Assembly: GCF_017813235.1 (NCBI RefSeq)
Contig: NZ_JAGISH010000009.1
Coordinates: 62,001-126,000 of the forward strand
Reading direction: 5' to 3'
From: Sagittula salina
GTDB taxonomy: Bacteria > Pseudomonadota > Alphaproteobacteria > Rhodobacterales > Rhodobacteraceae
Length of the DNA: 64,000 nt
Shown: piece by piece, positions 35,603 to 44,595 of the stretch
Numbering within the stretch: the stretch's first letter is position 1
Layout of the letters: the number at the start of each line of letters is the position of its first letter
Translations under genes and position numbers: made by a program
The notes under the pieces: generated by a model
What the model saw: the letters and a program-made list of their open reading frames with translations, nothing else
Told to the model about the DNA's origin: nothing
Database searches by the model: none

Positions 35603-35660
35603 CTTCTTCGTTGTAGAAATACTCCCGGGGGTCCGGGGGCAGCGCCCCCGGCACCTCCGC
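35603..35660 (+). repeat. Dispersed intergenic repeat, copy C
   Basis: CTTCTTCG, then AAATACTCCCGGGGG (35617-35631), then a perfect hairpin CCGGGGGC/GCCCCCGG (35633-35640 with 35644-35651). It lies between argD and argF and could affect the ratio of the two products. Confidence 0.7.
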
Positions 35661-35680
35661 CAGCCGAGAAAACCGAACCG

Positions 35681-36607
35681 ATGAACCACTTCCTCGACAT
35701 TCACAAAACCGACAAGCACGCCCTCAGGGCCATCATCGACGACGCGAAGGCCGTGAAGAGCGCGCGCGTGGGCCAGCCCAAGGCCGCCCCGGACGCCGAA
35801 CTGCCCCTGAAGGACCGCATGGTCGCGCTGATCTTCGAAAAGCCCTCCACCCGGACCCGTACCTCTTTTGACGTGGGCGTGCGCCAGATGGGCGGTCAGA
35901 CCATGGTGCTCTCCGGCTCCGAGATGCAGTTGGGCCACGGCGAGACCATCGCCGACACAGCCCGCGTGCTGTCGCGCTACGTCGACATGATCATGATCCG
36001 CACCTTCGACGAAAGCGTGCTGGAGGAGATGGCCGAATATGCCTCTGTCCCGGTCATCAATGGTCTGACCGACCGCACCCACCCCTGCCAGATCATGGCG
36101 GACGTACTGACGTTCGAAGAGCACCGTGGCCCCATCGCGGGCAAGAAGGTGGTCTGGTGCGGCGACGGCAACAACGTCTGCGCCTCCTTCCTGCACGCGG
36201 CGGGCCAGTTTGGCTTCGACCTGACCTTCTCCGGACCGGTGCAGCTCGATCCCGAGCCGGAGTTCGTCGGCTGGGCGCGGGGGCAGGGCTCCTCCGTGGT
36301 GATTGAACGCGACCCGGCAAAGGCCGTCGAAGGCGCCGACCTGATCGTGGCTGACACCTGGGTATCGATGCACGACGCGCAGTCGGCGCGCGAACGGCGG
36401 CACAACATGCTGCGGCCCTATCAGGTCAACGCAGAACTGATGCGCCAGGCAAAAGATGACGCGCTCTTCATGCATTGTCTGCCAGCGCACCGGGAGGAAG
36501 AGGTGACGTCCGAGATCATGGATGGGCCGCATTCGGTGATCTGGGACGAGGCGGAAAACCGCCTGCACGCCCAGAAGGCGATCATGAAATGGTGCCTGCA
36601 GGGCTGA
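35681..36607 (+). CDS. argF: Ornithine carbamoyltransferase
   Basis: A 308-residue enzyme that joins carbamoyl phosphate and ornithine to citrulline. All family motifs are present: STRTR at 56-60 for carbamoyl phosphate, [11 protein letters not shown] in the middle, and [13 protein letters not shown] near the C-terminus. The ATG at 35681 matches the family start. The gene follows argD and ends at a strong hairpin (36616-36640). Confidence 0.95.
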   Translation: MNHFLDIHKTDKHALRAIIDDAKAVKSARVGQPKAAPDAELPLKDRMVALIFEKPSTRTRTSFDVGVRQMGGQTMVLSGSEMQLGHGETIADTARVLSRYVDMIMIRTFDESVLEEMAEYASVPVINGLTDRTHPCQIMADVLTFEEHRGPIAGKKVVWCGDGNNVCASFLHAAGQFGFDLTFSGPVQLDPEPEFVGWARGQGSSVVIERDPAKAVEGADLIVADTWVSMHDAQSARERRHNMLRPYQVNAELMRQAKDDALFMHCLPAHREEEVTSEIMDGPHSVIWDEAENRLHAQKAIMKWCLQG

Positions 36608-36615
36608 TCCGGGGC

Positions 36616-36640
36616 GCAGGTCGGGATGACCCCGACCTGC
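36616..36640 (+). terminator. Hairpin after argF
   Basis: A 10-bp perfect stem, GCAGGTCGGG (36616-36625) with CCCGACCTGC (36631-36640), over a 5-base loop. No T tract follows, so termination is inferred from position. Confidence 0.55.
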
Positions 36641-36660
36641 CCTGAATCGGTGCGCGGCGC

Positions 36661-36879
36661 TCAGTACACCGCGTCTGTCAGCCAGTAGATAGCGCCCACC
36701 CAGAAGGCAGGGACGACAATCCAGACAAGCGCCCAGACAAACGGGCGCGCCGGGTGCTGCTCCTCCCAGCGGCGGGGGCCGCGATAGCGGACAAACGGCG
36801 CGCGGGCCGTCATGCGGCGCTGAAATTCTGGCAGATCGGTCGTGTCGGTCAGGGTCAAGCCGGGCAATCGAACCTCCAT
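36661..36879 (-). CDS. Small single-span membrane protein
   Basis: 72 residues: a polar basic N-terminal half and a single hydrophobic segment near the C-terminus (FVWALVWIVVPAFWVGAIYW). The family is unknown. Its C-terminal layout (W-rich helix containing VVP, then a W and an acidic end) resembles that of the next minus-strand gene at 37032-37235, so the two may be old duplicates. It converges on argF. Confidence 0.55.
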   Translation of the reverse strand: MEVRLPGLTLTDTTDLPEFQRRMTARAPFVRYRGPRRWEEQHPARPFVWALVWIVVPAFWVGAIYWLTDAVY

Positions 36880-37031
36880 TCTGAACGTTCCTTTCCAAAA
36901 GCCTAGCGCCGCGAGGTTAACATTTCCTGAGTGGCTTTCAGGTCACACGGGGCGAGAGGACGACGCGGGGCAAGGCATGAGGTCCAGGGAGGCCATGAGG
37001 TCCAGGGATGTCAGGGGAGGCCGGAGCGGCG

Positions 37032-37235
37032 TCAGAATAGCCGTTCCGCCGCCCAGACCACTGTTGTGATCCAGCTCACCGGCACCACGACCAGCACGCA
37101 CCCCCACGCCCAGACCTCCGCCGCGCCCCCGTCTGGGCGTCGCAGGGACGACGCTGCGGCGCGCCAGGGGCGGGGATCGAAGCGGCGGATCGCGTCCCCG
37201 CCGTTCGAATGGCGGTTTTCCGGGGCAAGCATCAT
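37032..37235 (-). CDS. Small single-span membrane protein, possible paralogue
   Basis: 67 residues starting from an ATG with AGAGGACG upstream. The N-terminal half is basic (SNGGDAIRRFDPRPWR) and the C-terminal half is one helix (WAWGCVLVVVPVSWITTVVW). It resembles the neighbouring product at 36661-36879 in size and arrangement. Function unknown. Confidence 0.55.
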   Translation of the reverse strand: MMLAPENRHSNGGDAIRRFDPRPWRAAASSLRRPDGGAAEVWAWGCVLVVVPVSWITTVVWAAERLF

Positions 37236-37388
37236 GGTGCGTCCTCTCTGCGTCGGAACCTCCGCGCTACCTGCCCCATAAGACCTTAACGGACTGCGAG
37301 GGAGTCGCGGCGGAAACGCGGCGATTGAACGCGATACCGGGGAATTCGGGCTGCCGCACGGCATGCCGGGCAAATGCCCGGGCGTGGC

Positions 37389-39884
37389 TCAGGTTCCGCG
37401 CGGCTTGGCGCGCAGCGTGGGGTCCGCTTCGGTCGGGTCCTCTGGCCAGGGATGGCGCGGATAGCGCGCGCGCATGTCCTTGCGAACGTCGGCGTAGGAC
37501 CCTGCCCAGAAACCCGGCAGGTCCATGGTCGTCTGCACGGGGCGCTGCGCCGGACTTAGTAGCGTCACTTTCAACGGTGTCCGCCCCACCATGGGATGCG
37601 TCGTCTGGCCAAAGAGTTCCTGCAGGCGGAGGTTGATTTCCGGGTGATCGCCGGAGTAGTCGATAGGGATCTGCCGACCCAGCGGCGTGGTGAAATGCGC
37701 CGGGACGGCCGCGTCCAGCGCCTGCATCTGCCCCCAATCGAGCCGCGCGCGCAGGGCGGGCAGCAGGTCGAACCGTTTCCAGTCGTCCGCTGTCTTAACG
37801 CCGTCGAGGAAGGGCAGTAGCCAGGTTTCGAGGCCGCCCGTCAGCGCCTCCACGTCCATGTCGGGCAGGTCGTGCCCCGCCTCGCGTGCCAGTTGCACCC
37901 GCGCCACGAAACGGCGCCCGGCGTCCGATAGCGCGATCCCGAGGTCGCGCACCCCGTCCAGCATGGCGCGGGCCACCGCCTGCGCCGGCGCGTCCTTCCA
38001 GATCCTGTCGTCGAGCGCGATGGCCCCCAGCCGCTCCTGCCGCCGTGCGACAACGCGGCGCTCGCGCTTTGACCAGTGGCAACTGTCGACCCAGTGGACC
38101 CGGTCAGCAAAGAGCCCGCGCAGCTCTGACGCCGAGACGGCGATCGCCTGCCGGATCTTCGCCTCGCGGGGGTTGCCGTCCGTGTCGGTGACGACGATAA
38201 GCATCTGCCCGGCAAGCGGATCGCCCGCATCCATCGCTGCGCCCTTGCCACCCGACAACTGGAAGCGCGGGGCGTCGCCCTTGCGGCGCAAACCAATGCG
38301 ATCGGGATAAGCAAGCGCGGCAAGTTCGGCGGTGTTGAAACCGCGTTGCTCGGCGCGGTGTTCACCTTGGTGGAAATTCCCTGAGTTTAAGGAGCCTTTT
38401 CCACTTGGCCTCATGCTCTGTCTCAGGCGCTTCGCTTCGGTCCTGATACGTTCAAGGCTCGGCCTGTGGATGGCATATGGCTTTTCCACAGCAAAACGTT
38501 TTGGGTCAGCCAGCGCATCGAGCCGCAGGGACAGATCGGTGGGTGCTCCTGTGAGCGGATCGCGTTCCGACAAGAGAGCGGCCAATAGGGCGGCATCAGG
38601 TCCGCCAGATTGCAGCATATGGGCAAGCCGCGGATGTACCGGATATGTGGATAACTGGCGCCCATGTGCGGTGACGCGGCCCTTTTCATCCAGCGCACCC
38701 AACATCTGCAGGAGCGCTTTCGCCTCGCTGAAGGCGCCGGAGGGCGGTTGCGTCAGGAATGGAAGCTCTGAGGGGTCGGCGCCCCAGACAGCCAGTTCCA
38801 GTGCGAGACCCGCGAGGTCGGCAGCCTCGATTTCCGCCGGTGGGTAGGGGCTTAGGGCACCTTCCTCGCCTTTGGTCCAAAGCTTGTAGGCGACGCCCGG
38901 CGCCACCCGGCCCGCGCGACCAGCGCGCTGGGTCGCCTCGGCGCGGGTGACGCGTTCTGTCACCAGACGCGACATGCCGGAGCCCGGATCGAAGCGTGCC
39001 CGCCGAGCGCGGCCACCGTCGACGACCACCCGGATGTCCTCGATGGTCAGGGAGGTTTCCGCGATGGAGGTGGCGAGTACCAGCTTCCGGCCCGCGCCCT
39101 CGGGCCGGATCGCGGCCCGCTGTGCGGCCAGCTCCATGGCGCCAAAGAGCGGCCGCAGCTGGGTATCGGCAGGCAGGCGGAACCGCAGCAGCGCCTCGGT
39201 GCGGCGGATTTCGCCCTCGCCGGGGAGGAAGGCGAGGATGCCGCCGTCGGTTTCTTCGTGGGCCTTGAGGATCAGGTCCGCCATGGCCTCCTCGAAGCGG
39301 CGCTTGCCCATCGGAGTCTCAAGCCAGCGCTCTTCCACCGGAAAGGCGCGGCCCTCGGAGGTCACTATAGGCGCCTCCATCAAGGCGGCGACGGGGCCTG
39401 CGTCGAGCGTCGCGGACATGGCCAGCAAGAGCAGGTCGTCTCGCAGGGCGCCCGCGATCTCCAGACAAAGGGCAAGGCCAAAGTCAGCATTGAGCGAGCG
39501 TTCGTGGAATTCGTCGAACAGGATCGCGCCGATGCCCGAGAGTTCCGGGTCGGACTGGATCATGCGGGTCAGGATGCCCTCGGTGACGACCTCGATGCGG
39601 GTCGTCCGGCAGACGCGGGATTCCCCGCGGATGCGGTAGCCCACCGTTTTGCCGGGGGCTTCATTCAATTGTTCCGCCAGGCGCTGCGCTGCGGCTCGGG
39701 CGGCCAACCTGCGCGGTTCGAGCATCAGGATGCGCCCTTCCGTCAGCCCGGCCTGCAGCAGCGTGAGCGGCATGCGCGTCGTCTTGCCCGCGCCGGGCGG
39801 GGCCTGCAGCACTGCGCGCCCGTGGGTGCGCAGCGCAGCGACGAGGTCTGGGAGCACGGCATCGATGGGCAGGGCTTGGGTCAT
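37389..39884 (-). CDS. hrpB: ATP-dependent helicase HrpB
   Basis: An 831-residue DEAH-box helicase. The Walker A motif is in APPGAGKTTRMPL near residue 30, the DEAH-type motif in LFDEFHERSLNADF (DEFH in place of DEAH), then SIAETSLTIE and QRAGRAGRVAPG (motif VI), a helicase-associated region and the HrpB-specific C-terminal domain (PLKVTLLSPAQRPVQTTMDL). The frame is open 500 bases farther upstream but the ATG at 39884 fits the family. It diverges from the MeaB gene. In other bacteria HrpB is non-essential and probably acts on RNA. Confidence 0.92.
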   Translation of the reverse strand: MTQALPIDAVLPDLVAALRTHGRAVLQAPPGAGKTTRMPLTLLQAGLTEGRILMLEPRRLAARAAAQRLAEQLNEAPGKTVGYRIRGESRVCRTTRIEVVTEGILTRMIQSDPELSGIGAILFDEFHERSLNADFGLALCLEIAGALRDDLLLLAMSATLDAGPVAALMEAPIVTSEGRAFPVEERWLETPMGKRRFEEAMADLILKAHEETDGGILAFLPGEGEIRRTEALLRFRLPADTQLRPLFGAMELAAQRAAIRPEGAGRKLVLATSIAETSLTIEDIRVVVDGGRARRARFDPGSGMSRLVTERVTRAEATQRAGRAGRVAPGVAYKLWTKGEEGALSPYPPAEIEAADLAGLALELAVWGADPSELPFLTQPPSGAFSEAKALLQMLGALDEKGRVTAHGRQLSTYPVHPRLAHMLQSGGPDAALLAALLSERDPLTGAPTDLSLRLDALADPKRFAVEKPYAIHRPSLERIRTEAKRLRQSMRPSGKGSLNSGNFHQGEHRAEQRGFNTAELAALAYPDRIGLRRKGDAPRFQLSGGKGAAMDAGDPLAGQMLIVVTDTDGNPREAKIRQAIAVSASELRGLFADRVHWVDSCHWSKRERRVVARRQERLGAIALDDRIWKDAPAQAVARAMLDGVRDLGIALSDAGRRFVARVQLAREAGHDLPDMDVEALTGGLETWLLPFLDGVKTADDWKRFDLLPALRARLDWGQMQALDAAVPAHFTTPLGRQIPIDYSGDHPEINLRLQELFGQTTHPMVGRTPLKVTLLSPAQRPVQTTMDLPGFWAGSYADVRKDMRARYPRHPWPEDPTEADPTLRAKPRGT

Positions 39885-40022
39885 GGGTGCGATGTACCGG
39901 GGGACGCGTGTTTTGGCCAGTGGCGGGCGGCCCGGGATACCTATGGCAGACGGAAGCAGGGTGCATAGCCGCAGCACGCGGGAGCGTCTGGACTTTTGCG
40001 CGCGGTCGCGGGAAGAAAAGGC

Positions 40023-40997
40023 ATGGATACCGAAGATCTGAAAACCCGCGTCCTCGCGGGTGAACGTCGCGCGCTGGCCCGCGCCATCACGCTTGTCGAA
40101 AGCGGGCGCGCCGATCACCGCGCACAGGCACTGGCGTTGCTGGATGGACTGAAGGGTCATGGCCGGGAGGCGTTGCGCATCGGGCTGTCCGGCACGCCGG
40201 GGGTGGGGAAGTCTACCTTCATCGAGACCTTTGGCTGCATGCTGACGGGGAAGGGACTGAAGGTCGCGGTGCTGGCGGTGGACCCGTCCTCGGCGCGCTC
40301 CGGCGGATCGATCCTTGGCGACAAGACGCGGATGGAGCGGCTGAGCCGCGAGAAGAATGCCTTTATCCGCCCCTCGCCGGCGCAAAGCCAACTGGGCGGC
40401 GTGGCGCGGCGCACGCGGGAGGCGATCGATCTCTGCGAGGCGGCGGGTTTTGACGTGATCCTGATCGAGACAGTGGGAGTCGGCCAGTCAGAAACCATGG
40501 TGGCAGAAATGTGCGACCTCTTTCTGCTGCTGCTGGCACCGGCGGGTGGCGACGAATTGCAGGGCGTGAAACGCGGTATCATGGAGATGGCGGATATCCT
40601 GCTGATCAACAAGGCCGACGGCGATCTGAAGACGCAGGCCCTTCGCACCTGCGCCGATTACGCGGGGGCGTTGCGCTTGCTCAGGAAACGGCCCCAGGAC
40701 CCGGAGGGTTTTCCAAAAGCGATGACCGTTTCAGCGGTGGAGGCGCAAGGTCTTGAGGCTGCCTGGCAGGAGATGAACACGCTGGCCCGCTGGCGGCGGG
40801 AGACGGGCCATTTTGCGGGGCGCCGGGCCGAGCAGGCGCGCTACTGGTTCGAGGCCGAAGTACGCGATGGTCTGCTGGCTCGCTTGCGAGCGGCCTCTGC
40901 GCGGCAGGCAATGAGGTCGCTGGCGGCAGAGGTCGAGGCCGGCAAGCTGACTCCGGGGCAGGCGGCCCGGCAGATGCTGGAGGAGCATCTGACGTGA
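40023..40997 (+). CDS. meaB: MeaB/ArgK-family GTPase (cobalamin-enzyme chaperone)
   Basis: A 324-residue G protein of the G3E/SIMIBI group that protects methylmalonyl-CoA mutase and guards loading of adenosylcobalamin. The P-loop is GTPGVGKS (about 66-73), followed by AVDPSSARSGGSILGDKTRM with the metal and base-sensing loops, ETVGVGQSE (G3) and NKAD for guanine recognition. The mutase gene is not in the window. The ATG at 40023 is preceded by GGAAGAAAAGG. The hydrolase gene overlaps its stop by four bases. Confidence 0.9.
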   Translation: MDTEDLKTRVLAGERRALARAITLVESGRADHRAQALALLDGLKGHGREALRIGLSGTPGVGKSTFIETFGCMLTGKGLKVAVLAVDPSSARSGGSILGDKTRMERLSREKNAFIRPSPAQSQLGGVARRTREAIDLCEAAGFDVILIETVGVGQSETMVAEMCDLFLLLLAPAGGDELQGVKRGIMEMADILLINKADGDLKTQALRTCADYAGALRLLRKRPQDPEGFPKAMTVSAVEAQGLEAAWQEMNTLARWRRETGHFAGRRAEQARYWFEAEVRDGLLARLRAASARQAMRSLAAEVEAGKLTPGQAARQMLEEHLT

Positions 40998-41809
40998 AGG
41001 CGCACCCCGTGTTCGAAGGCGACCGCTTGCGCGCGACGACTTTCCGGCCACGGCGGCGCAGGCTTTTTGTCAGTTTCCGGCAGCGGGTGGGGACACCGGG
41101 CAATTTTGACGAGGCCAGACCGGTGATGGGCTTCGTGGGGAATGGCTGGGCGCACCTTCACCTGCAATCGCGCTGGAACGACTGGTTCGTGAACCCTGAG
41201 ACGGAGGCGCTTGAGGCACGACTTGCGGAGTTCACCGCACGATATGAACAGGTCGTGGCGATGGGGTTCTCCATGGGGGGCTATGGGGCGCTCCGGCTGG
41301 CGCGGGCGCTGCGACTGACGCGGCTCATGGCGATTTCACCGCAGTTTTCCATCGATCCCTGGGTGGTGCCCTTTGATCGGCGCTACCGGGCAGAGGCGGC
41401 GGGATGGGACGCAACGTCGGGCGACCTGACCCACCGCTGCACGGAGGTCGGCGGTGCGGTTCTGGTCGACCCTTTCAAGCCCCTCGACCTCGCGCACGGG
41501 CGCCTGATCTGCAAGGCCTTCCCGAAACTGACGCTGGTCATGCTCCCGTGCGGCGGCCACCCGGCGACGCGGGCGATCCGGCAGGGCGGGCGCTTTGACT
41601 GGCTGAAGACGGAGTTGGCGGAGGGCCTTGCCGATCCGCGGGCCGTCGGGCGGGTGCATCGCAAGGTGCGACGGCAATCCGAATCCTATTGGCGGCATCT
41701 GGCCGAAGTAGCCCGCTGGCACCATCGCCCAGCGCTGTCCGCAGCCGCCGAAGGCCACGCCAAAGCTCTGTCGGAAAAGGCCTCTGTGCGTCCGGCCGAC
41801 AGGGCTTGA
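40994..41809 (+). CDS. Alpha/beta-hydrolase-like protein
   Basis: A 271-residue protein with the nucleophile elbow GFSMGGYGAL (serine near residue 93) of serine hydrolases. A histidine in LPCGGHPATRAI is the probable third member of the triad and an aspartate in VLVDPFKPLD may be the second. The C-terminal 60 residues are basic and extra to the usual fold. A GTG start overlaps the meaB stop, so the genes are coupled. The substrate is unknown. Confidence 0.65.
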   Translation: MKAHPVFEGDRLRATTFRPRRRRLFVSFRQRVGTPGNFDEARPVMGFVGNGWAHLHLQSRWNDWFVNPETEALEARLAEFTARYEQVVAMGFSMGGYGALRLARALRLTRLMAISPQFSIDPWVVPFDRRYRAEAAGWDATSGDLTHRCTEVGGAVLVDPFKPLDLAHGRLICKAFPKLTLVMLPCGGHPATRAIRQGGRFDWLKTELAEGLADPRAVGRVHRKVRRQSESYWRHLAEVARWHHRPALSAAAEGHAKALSEKASVRPADRA

Positions 41810-41962
41810 CGATTCCCGCCGTTGCGCCTAGAAGCCCTCGATACGAGATTCCGGGCGCCCCCCGCAGTGAAAACGGGCGGCGCCTTTTGATATTGGCGCG
41901 GTGCTGTTCTCACAAGGAAGACTTTCCTGGGGGAGCGTGCCGACAGACGTGAGGACAAAGCG

Positions 41963-42253
41963 ATGTCGCGAGTTTGCGAACTGACCGGCAAGGGCCCGAT
42001 GACTGGCAACAATGTCAGCCACGCCAACAACAAGACCCGTCGGCGTTACCTGCCGAACCTGAACGACGTGACCCTGCAGTCGGAGACCCTGGGTCGCGGC
42101 ATCAAGCTGCGCATCTCGGCGCACGCGCTGCGCTCGGTCGACCACCGCGGGGGCTTGGACAAGTTCCTGGCAAAGGCGAAGGACATCGAGCTTTCCGACC
42201 GCGCGCTGAAGGTCAAGAAAGAGATCGCGAAGGCGCAGGCGCCCGCAGCCTGA
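41963..42253 (+). CDS. rpmB: 50S ribosomal protein L28
   Basis: A 96-residue ribosomal protein; [20 protein letters not shown] and the following [10 protein letters not shown] are the family hallmark. The four zinc-type cysteines of some L28 forms are absent; only C5 is present. It stands alone as in many alphaproteobacteria and ends at a hairpin terminator. Confidence 0.97.
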   Translation: MSRVCELTGKGPMTGNNVSHANNKTRRRYLPNLNDVTLQSETLGRGIKLRISAHALRSVDHRGGLDKFLAKAKDIELSDRALKVKKEIAKAQAPAA

Positions 42254-42273
42254 CCCTTTCGAACGGAATTCTG

Positions 42274-42310
42274 CAGCCCCGGTCAGAGATGGCCGGGGCT
42301 GTTGCCGTTT
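42274..42310 (+). terminator. Terminator of rpmB
   Basis: Stem CAGCCCCGG (42274-42282) with CCGGGGCTG (42293-42301), a 10-base loop, then TTGCCGTTT. Confidence 0.65.
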
Positions 42311-42336
42311 ACGCTTTGTGCGGTTGCATTTGTCGC

Positions 42337-42717
42337 ATGACAAGTGGGGTAATTGCGCATATATCCGCCTTCGTGAATGTCTTGCGATCCCTGACGGCCG
42401 CTCTGCTTGCCGTGGCGCTGGTGGTGACCAGTCTCTCCGCCGGGATGGCCCGGGGGCAGGCAACGCCTGTGGGGGTCGTGGAGGTCTGCCAGGGTCTGAC
42501 GATCGTCTCCGTCGAAGTGGACGGAGAGGGCAATCCCGTCCGCCACGTGCACCTTTGCCCGGACGGGGTCATGTCGCTGGTGGCTCCGCTGGCAGTGGCC
42601 GATTTCGACGTGCCAATTGCCTACTGGATGCCTGTGACCCCGGTCATCGAGACCGGCGGTCGTGGCAGTGTGGACGCGCCGCAGGGTGTGGCGCGTGGGC
42701 CTCCTTTCACCCTCTGA
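42337..42717 (+). CDS. Small exported or membrane-anchored protein next to PCuAC
   Basis: About 126 residues from the ATG at 42337. An N-terminal hydrophobic segment (LTAALLAVALVVTSLSAGMA) looks like a signal peptide or anchor; the mature part has two cysteines (VCQGL and HLCPDG) and a histidine, so it could be metal-related, although I do not recognise the family. The stop is 36 bases before the PCuAC gene on the same strand, suggesting a shared copper-delivery function. The start is uncertain; a GTG about 12 codons later is also possible. Confidence 0.55.
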   Translation: MTSGVIAHISAFVNVLRSLTAALLAVALVVTSLSAGMARGQATPVGVVEVCQGLTIVSVEVDGEGNPVRHVHLCPDGVMSLVAPLAVADFDVPIAYWMPVTPVIETGGRGSVDAPQGVARGPPFTL

Positions 42718-42753
42718 TTTATGCAGACAATCAGAGACCTGAAAGGAAAAGAC

Positions 42754-43257
42754 ATGATGAAATTTCTTCTCCCCGGCGCAGCTGCGCTGGCATTCGCGGT
42801 GCCGGCGGGGGCGGATATTACCATTCACGATGCTTATGCGCGCTCTGCCGGGGCGATGGCTAGATCTGGTGCCGCCTTTTTCGTGATCGAGAATGACGGC
42901 GCGGAGGATGACCGCCTGCTCTCTGCGGCGTCCGACAGTGCGAAGCTCGTGGAACTGCACACCCACATGGAGATCGGCGACGGTGTGATGAAGATGACGG
43001 AAGTGCCCGAGGGTTTCGTCGTACCCGCCGGTGGCACGCACGCGCTGGCGCGGGGCGGCGATCACGTGATGCTCATGGGCCTGAAAAAGCCTATGGAACA
43101 AGGGGATAGCGTGACCGTGACACTGACCTTCGAGAAGGCGGGGGAAATGGTCGTGGAGATCCCCGTCGACCTCGATCGGCAGGATGGCATGGGCGGCGGC
43201 ATGGGCGCTGGGATGGGCCATGGCGCAGGCCACGGCGCGATGAAGATGGGAAACTGA
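42754..43257 (+). CDS. PCuAC-type periplasmic copper chaperone
   Basis: A 167-residue periplasmic protein (DUF461) that delivers Cu(I) to the CuA centre of cytochrome oxidase. A signal peptide (LLPGAAALAFAVPAGA) is followed by the cupredoxin-like domain with the copper-binding HTHM and HVMLM motifs 20-odd residues apart, and a methionine/histidine-rich tail (GMGHGAGHGAMKM) that may bind extra copper. The ATG at 42754 has GAAAGGAAAA upstream. Its likely clients include the oxidase encoded at 22.8-28.4 kb, but the link is inferred. Confidence 0.9.
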   Translation: MMKFLLPGAAALAFAVPAGADITIHDAYARSAGAMARSGAAFFVIENDGAEDDRLLSAASDSAKLVELHTHMEIGDGVMKMTEVPEGFVVPAGGTHALARGGDHVMLMGLKKPMEQGDSVTVTLTFEKAGEMVVEIPVDLDRQDGMGGGMGAGMGHGAGHGAMKMGN

Positions 43258-43290
43258 GCGGCGCTCGATCTCACCTTGAAGTGACTTGGA

Positions 43291-43315
43291 AAACCCGCCG
43301 TCAGGCGGGTTTTTC
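43291..43315. terminator. Rho-independent terminator after PCuAC
   Basis: AAACCCGCC (43291-43299), loop GTCA, GGCGGGTTT (43304-43312), then TTTCT. Stem and tail are near-symmetric, so it could act on both strands. Confidence 0.85.
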
Positions 43316-43675
43316 TTTGCCCTGGAATGACTTGGCCGCAACCTGCGCGTCGGGGGCGCGGTGGTGAAGCCGATGGCCGCAGCGACGGTTTTCGCGATCT
43401 CTGCGCAGAGGTGCGGGCGGGCCGGACGCAGGGATTCAGACGTCCTGCGAAAGCGTTAAACTACCAGATCGTGTGGATGCCAGTTTCGGGATGTGTCCCC
43501 CCGGCCCGCGTCAAGAGGGGCCAAATCGCGGGCGTTCGGTGGGTTAACCCGGCGCCCGCAAGGATTTCTTAGGGTGAGTCCCGGCCGGTTTGGCGGGGGA
43601 AACCGGCCGGTTCTTGACACTTGTGCGCGCGAGGGGCGGTGGGGCCCCGGATGCGCGCTCCGAATCGGAGAGACC
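43316..43675. other. Intergenic region with a second hairpin
   Basis: About 360 bp without a CDS. It ends with an 11-bp perfect stem, CCGGCCGGTTT/AAACCGGCCGG (43581-43591 with 43600-43610), then TTCTTGACA, whose TTGACA (43613-43618) could be the -35 of the following gene. The hairpin precedes a promoter-like sequence, so it may isolate the downstream gene. Confidence 0.45.
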
Positions 43676-44053
43676 ATGCTGAACGAGATGGAAGCGATGA
43701 GCATCACCACGTTCCGGGAGAACGTGGCGGAACGGCTGCGAAAGGTGGAGGAGACGGGCGTGCAGCTCTGGCTGAAACGGCGGGGACGGCTGGGCTGCGC
43801 CGTGGTGCCGTTCTACCAGGTGAAGGTGCTGGACGCGCTGCTGGGCCGCTCTGTCGAGGAGGTGGTGCGCGGCATGCAGTCGGAGGCGCGGCTGTGGCAG
43901 GCGGCAAAGCGGATCCAGGCAGCGGAGGAACGCGCGCGGCTGCTGCGCGGCGAGGGTATCGGCGGGGCAACGCGGACCCGGCTGGTCGCGCGGATGCTGG
44001 AGGAGGGGTATGATCCGTGGGAGCGGGATGCGGTCTTGAGGCGGAGTAGGTGA
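43676..44053 (+). CDS. Phd/YefM-antitoxin-like protein, orphan
   Basis: A 125-residue protein whose N-terminal 60 residues (SITTFRENVAERLRKVEETG ... VVPFYQVKVLDALLG) resemble the Phd/YefM fold that binds DNA as a dimer and carries a toxin-neutralising tail. The C-terminal half is basic and helical. GGAGAG precedes the ATG. No toxin gene lies on either side, so it may be a regulator or a remnant. The Phd relation is by eye. Confidence 0.5.
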   Translation: MLNEMEAMSITTFRENVAERLRKVEETGVQLWLKRRGRLGCAVVPFYQVKVLDALLGRSVEEVVRGMQSEARLWQAAKRIQAAEERARLLRGEGIGGATRTRLVARMLEEGYDPWERDAVLRRSR

Positions 44054-44250
44054 GGGGTGGTGGCTCGCACGATGGTTATCCGTGTGTCGGACGAAGATCG
44101 CTGAAGTCCAGTTGGCCAGCCAGAGGGCAATTACGTTGTACCGTTCCGTTCCCGAGTGCTTTCAGCCTCTTATATAGGCAAGAGGCGACTTGATCAGAAG
44201 TCGAAGGCCTCTTAACGTGTGGGAGTAGTGTCTTGTGAGGACATACCGCA

Positions 44251-44595
44251 TTGTCTTCCCTAACTCAAATTTTCAAAGAGCAGAAGAGTTGTCGTGATGC
44301 TCGATGCTCCGACACTTGTTACGGCGTTGCGAAAGTGGCGTTTTGGTCAGCATTTTTCTCGATGTTTATTGTCGGGCCGAGATTGTGGGATTGCTATCTT
44401 CAAGCTAGACGTGTCGAGGAGAGCTTTGAAGCGTTTGTGAACGCGGGTGCCGTTCTCTGGATTGCGGTTTGGTTCGCCACTATCGCCTTGAATTGTCATG
44501 AAAAAATCAATCACTTCTTAACTCTTTTGATCAATAGTATGTCTCTGCCGGGGTTTATTCTGGGAATCGCTTTGCTTGTGGGGGCGGGCGCGTGA
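44251..44595 (+). CDS. Hypothetical membrane protein
   Basis: A 114-residue protein with about three hydrophobic segments (VAKVAFWSAFFSMFIVG, AVLWIAVWFATIAL, and MSLPGFILGIALLVG) and four cysteines, two of them in the first 25 residues. A TTG start is proposed; no ATG upstream fits. Base composition is AT-richer than the surroundings, as in the next gene, with which it overlaps by four bases. Horizontally acquired two-gene unit suspected; function unknown. Confidence 0.55.
   Translation: MSSLTQIFKEQKSCRDARCSDTCYGVAKVAFWSAFFSMFIVGPRLWDCYLQARRVEESFEAFVNAGAVLWIAVWFATIALNCHEKINHFLTLLINSMSLPGFILGIALLVGAGA

Noticed and set aside
36616..36640. Attenuator of argF
   Set aside because: The hairpin lies after the stop codon, so it is treated as a terminator.
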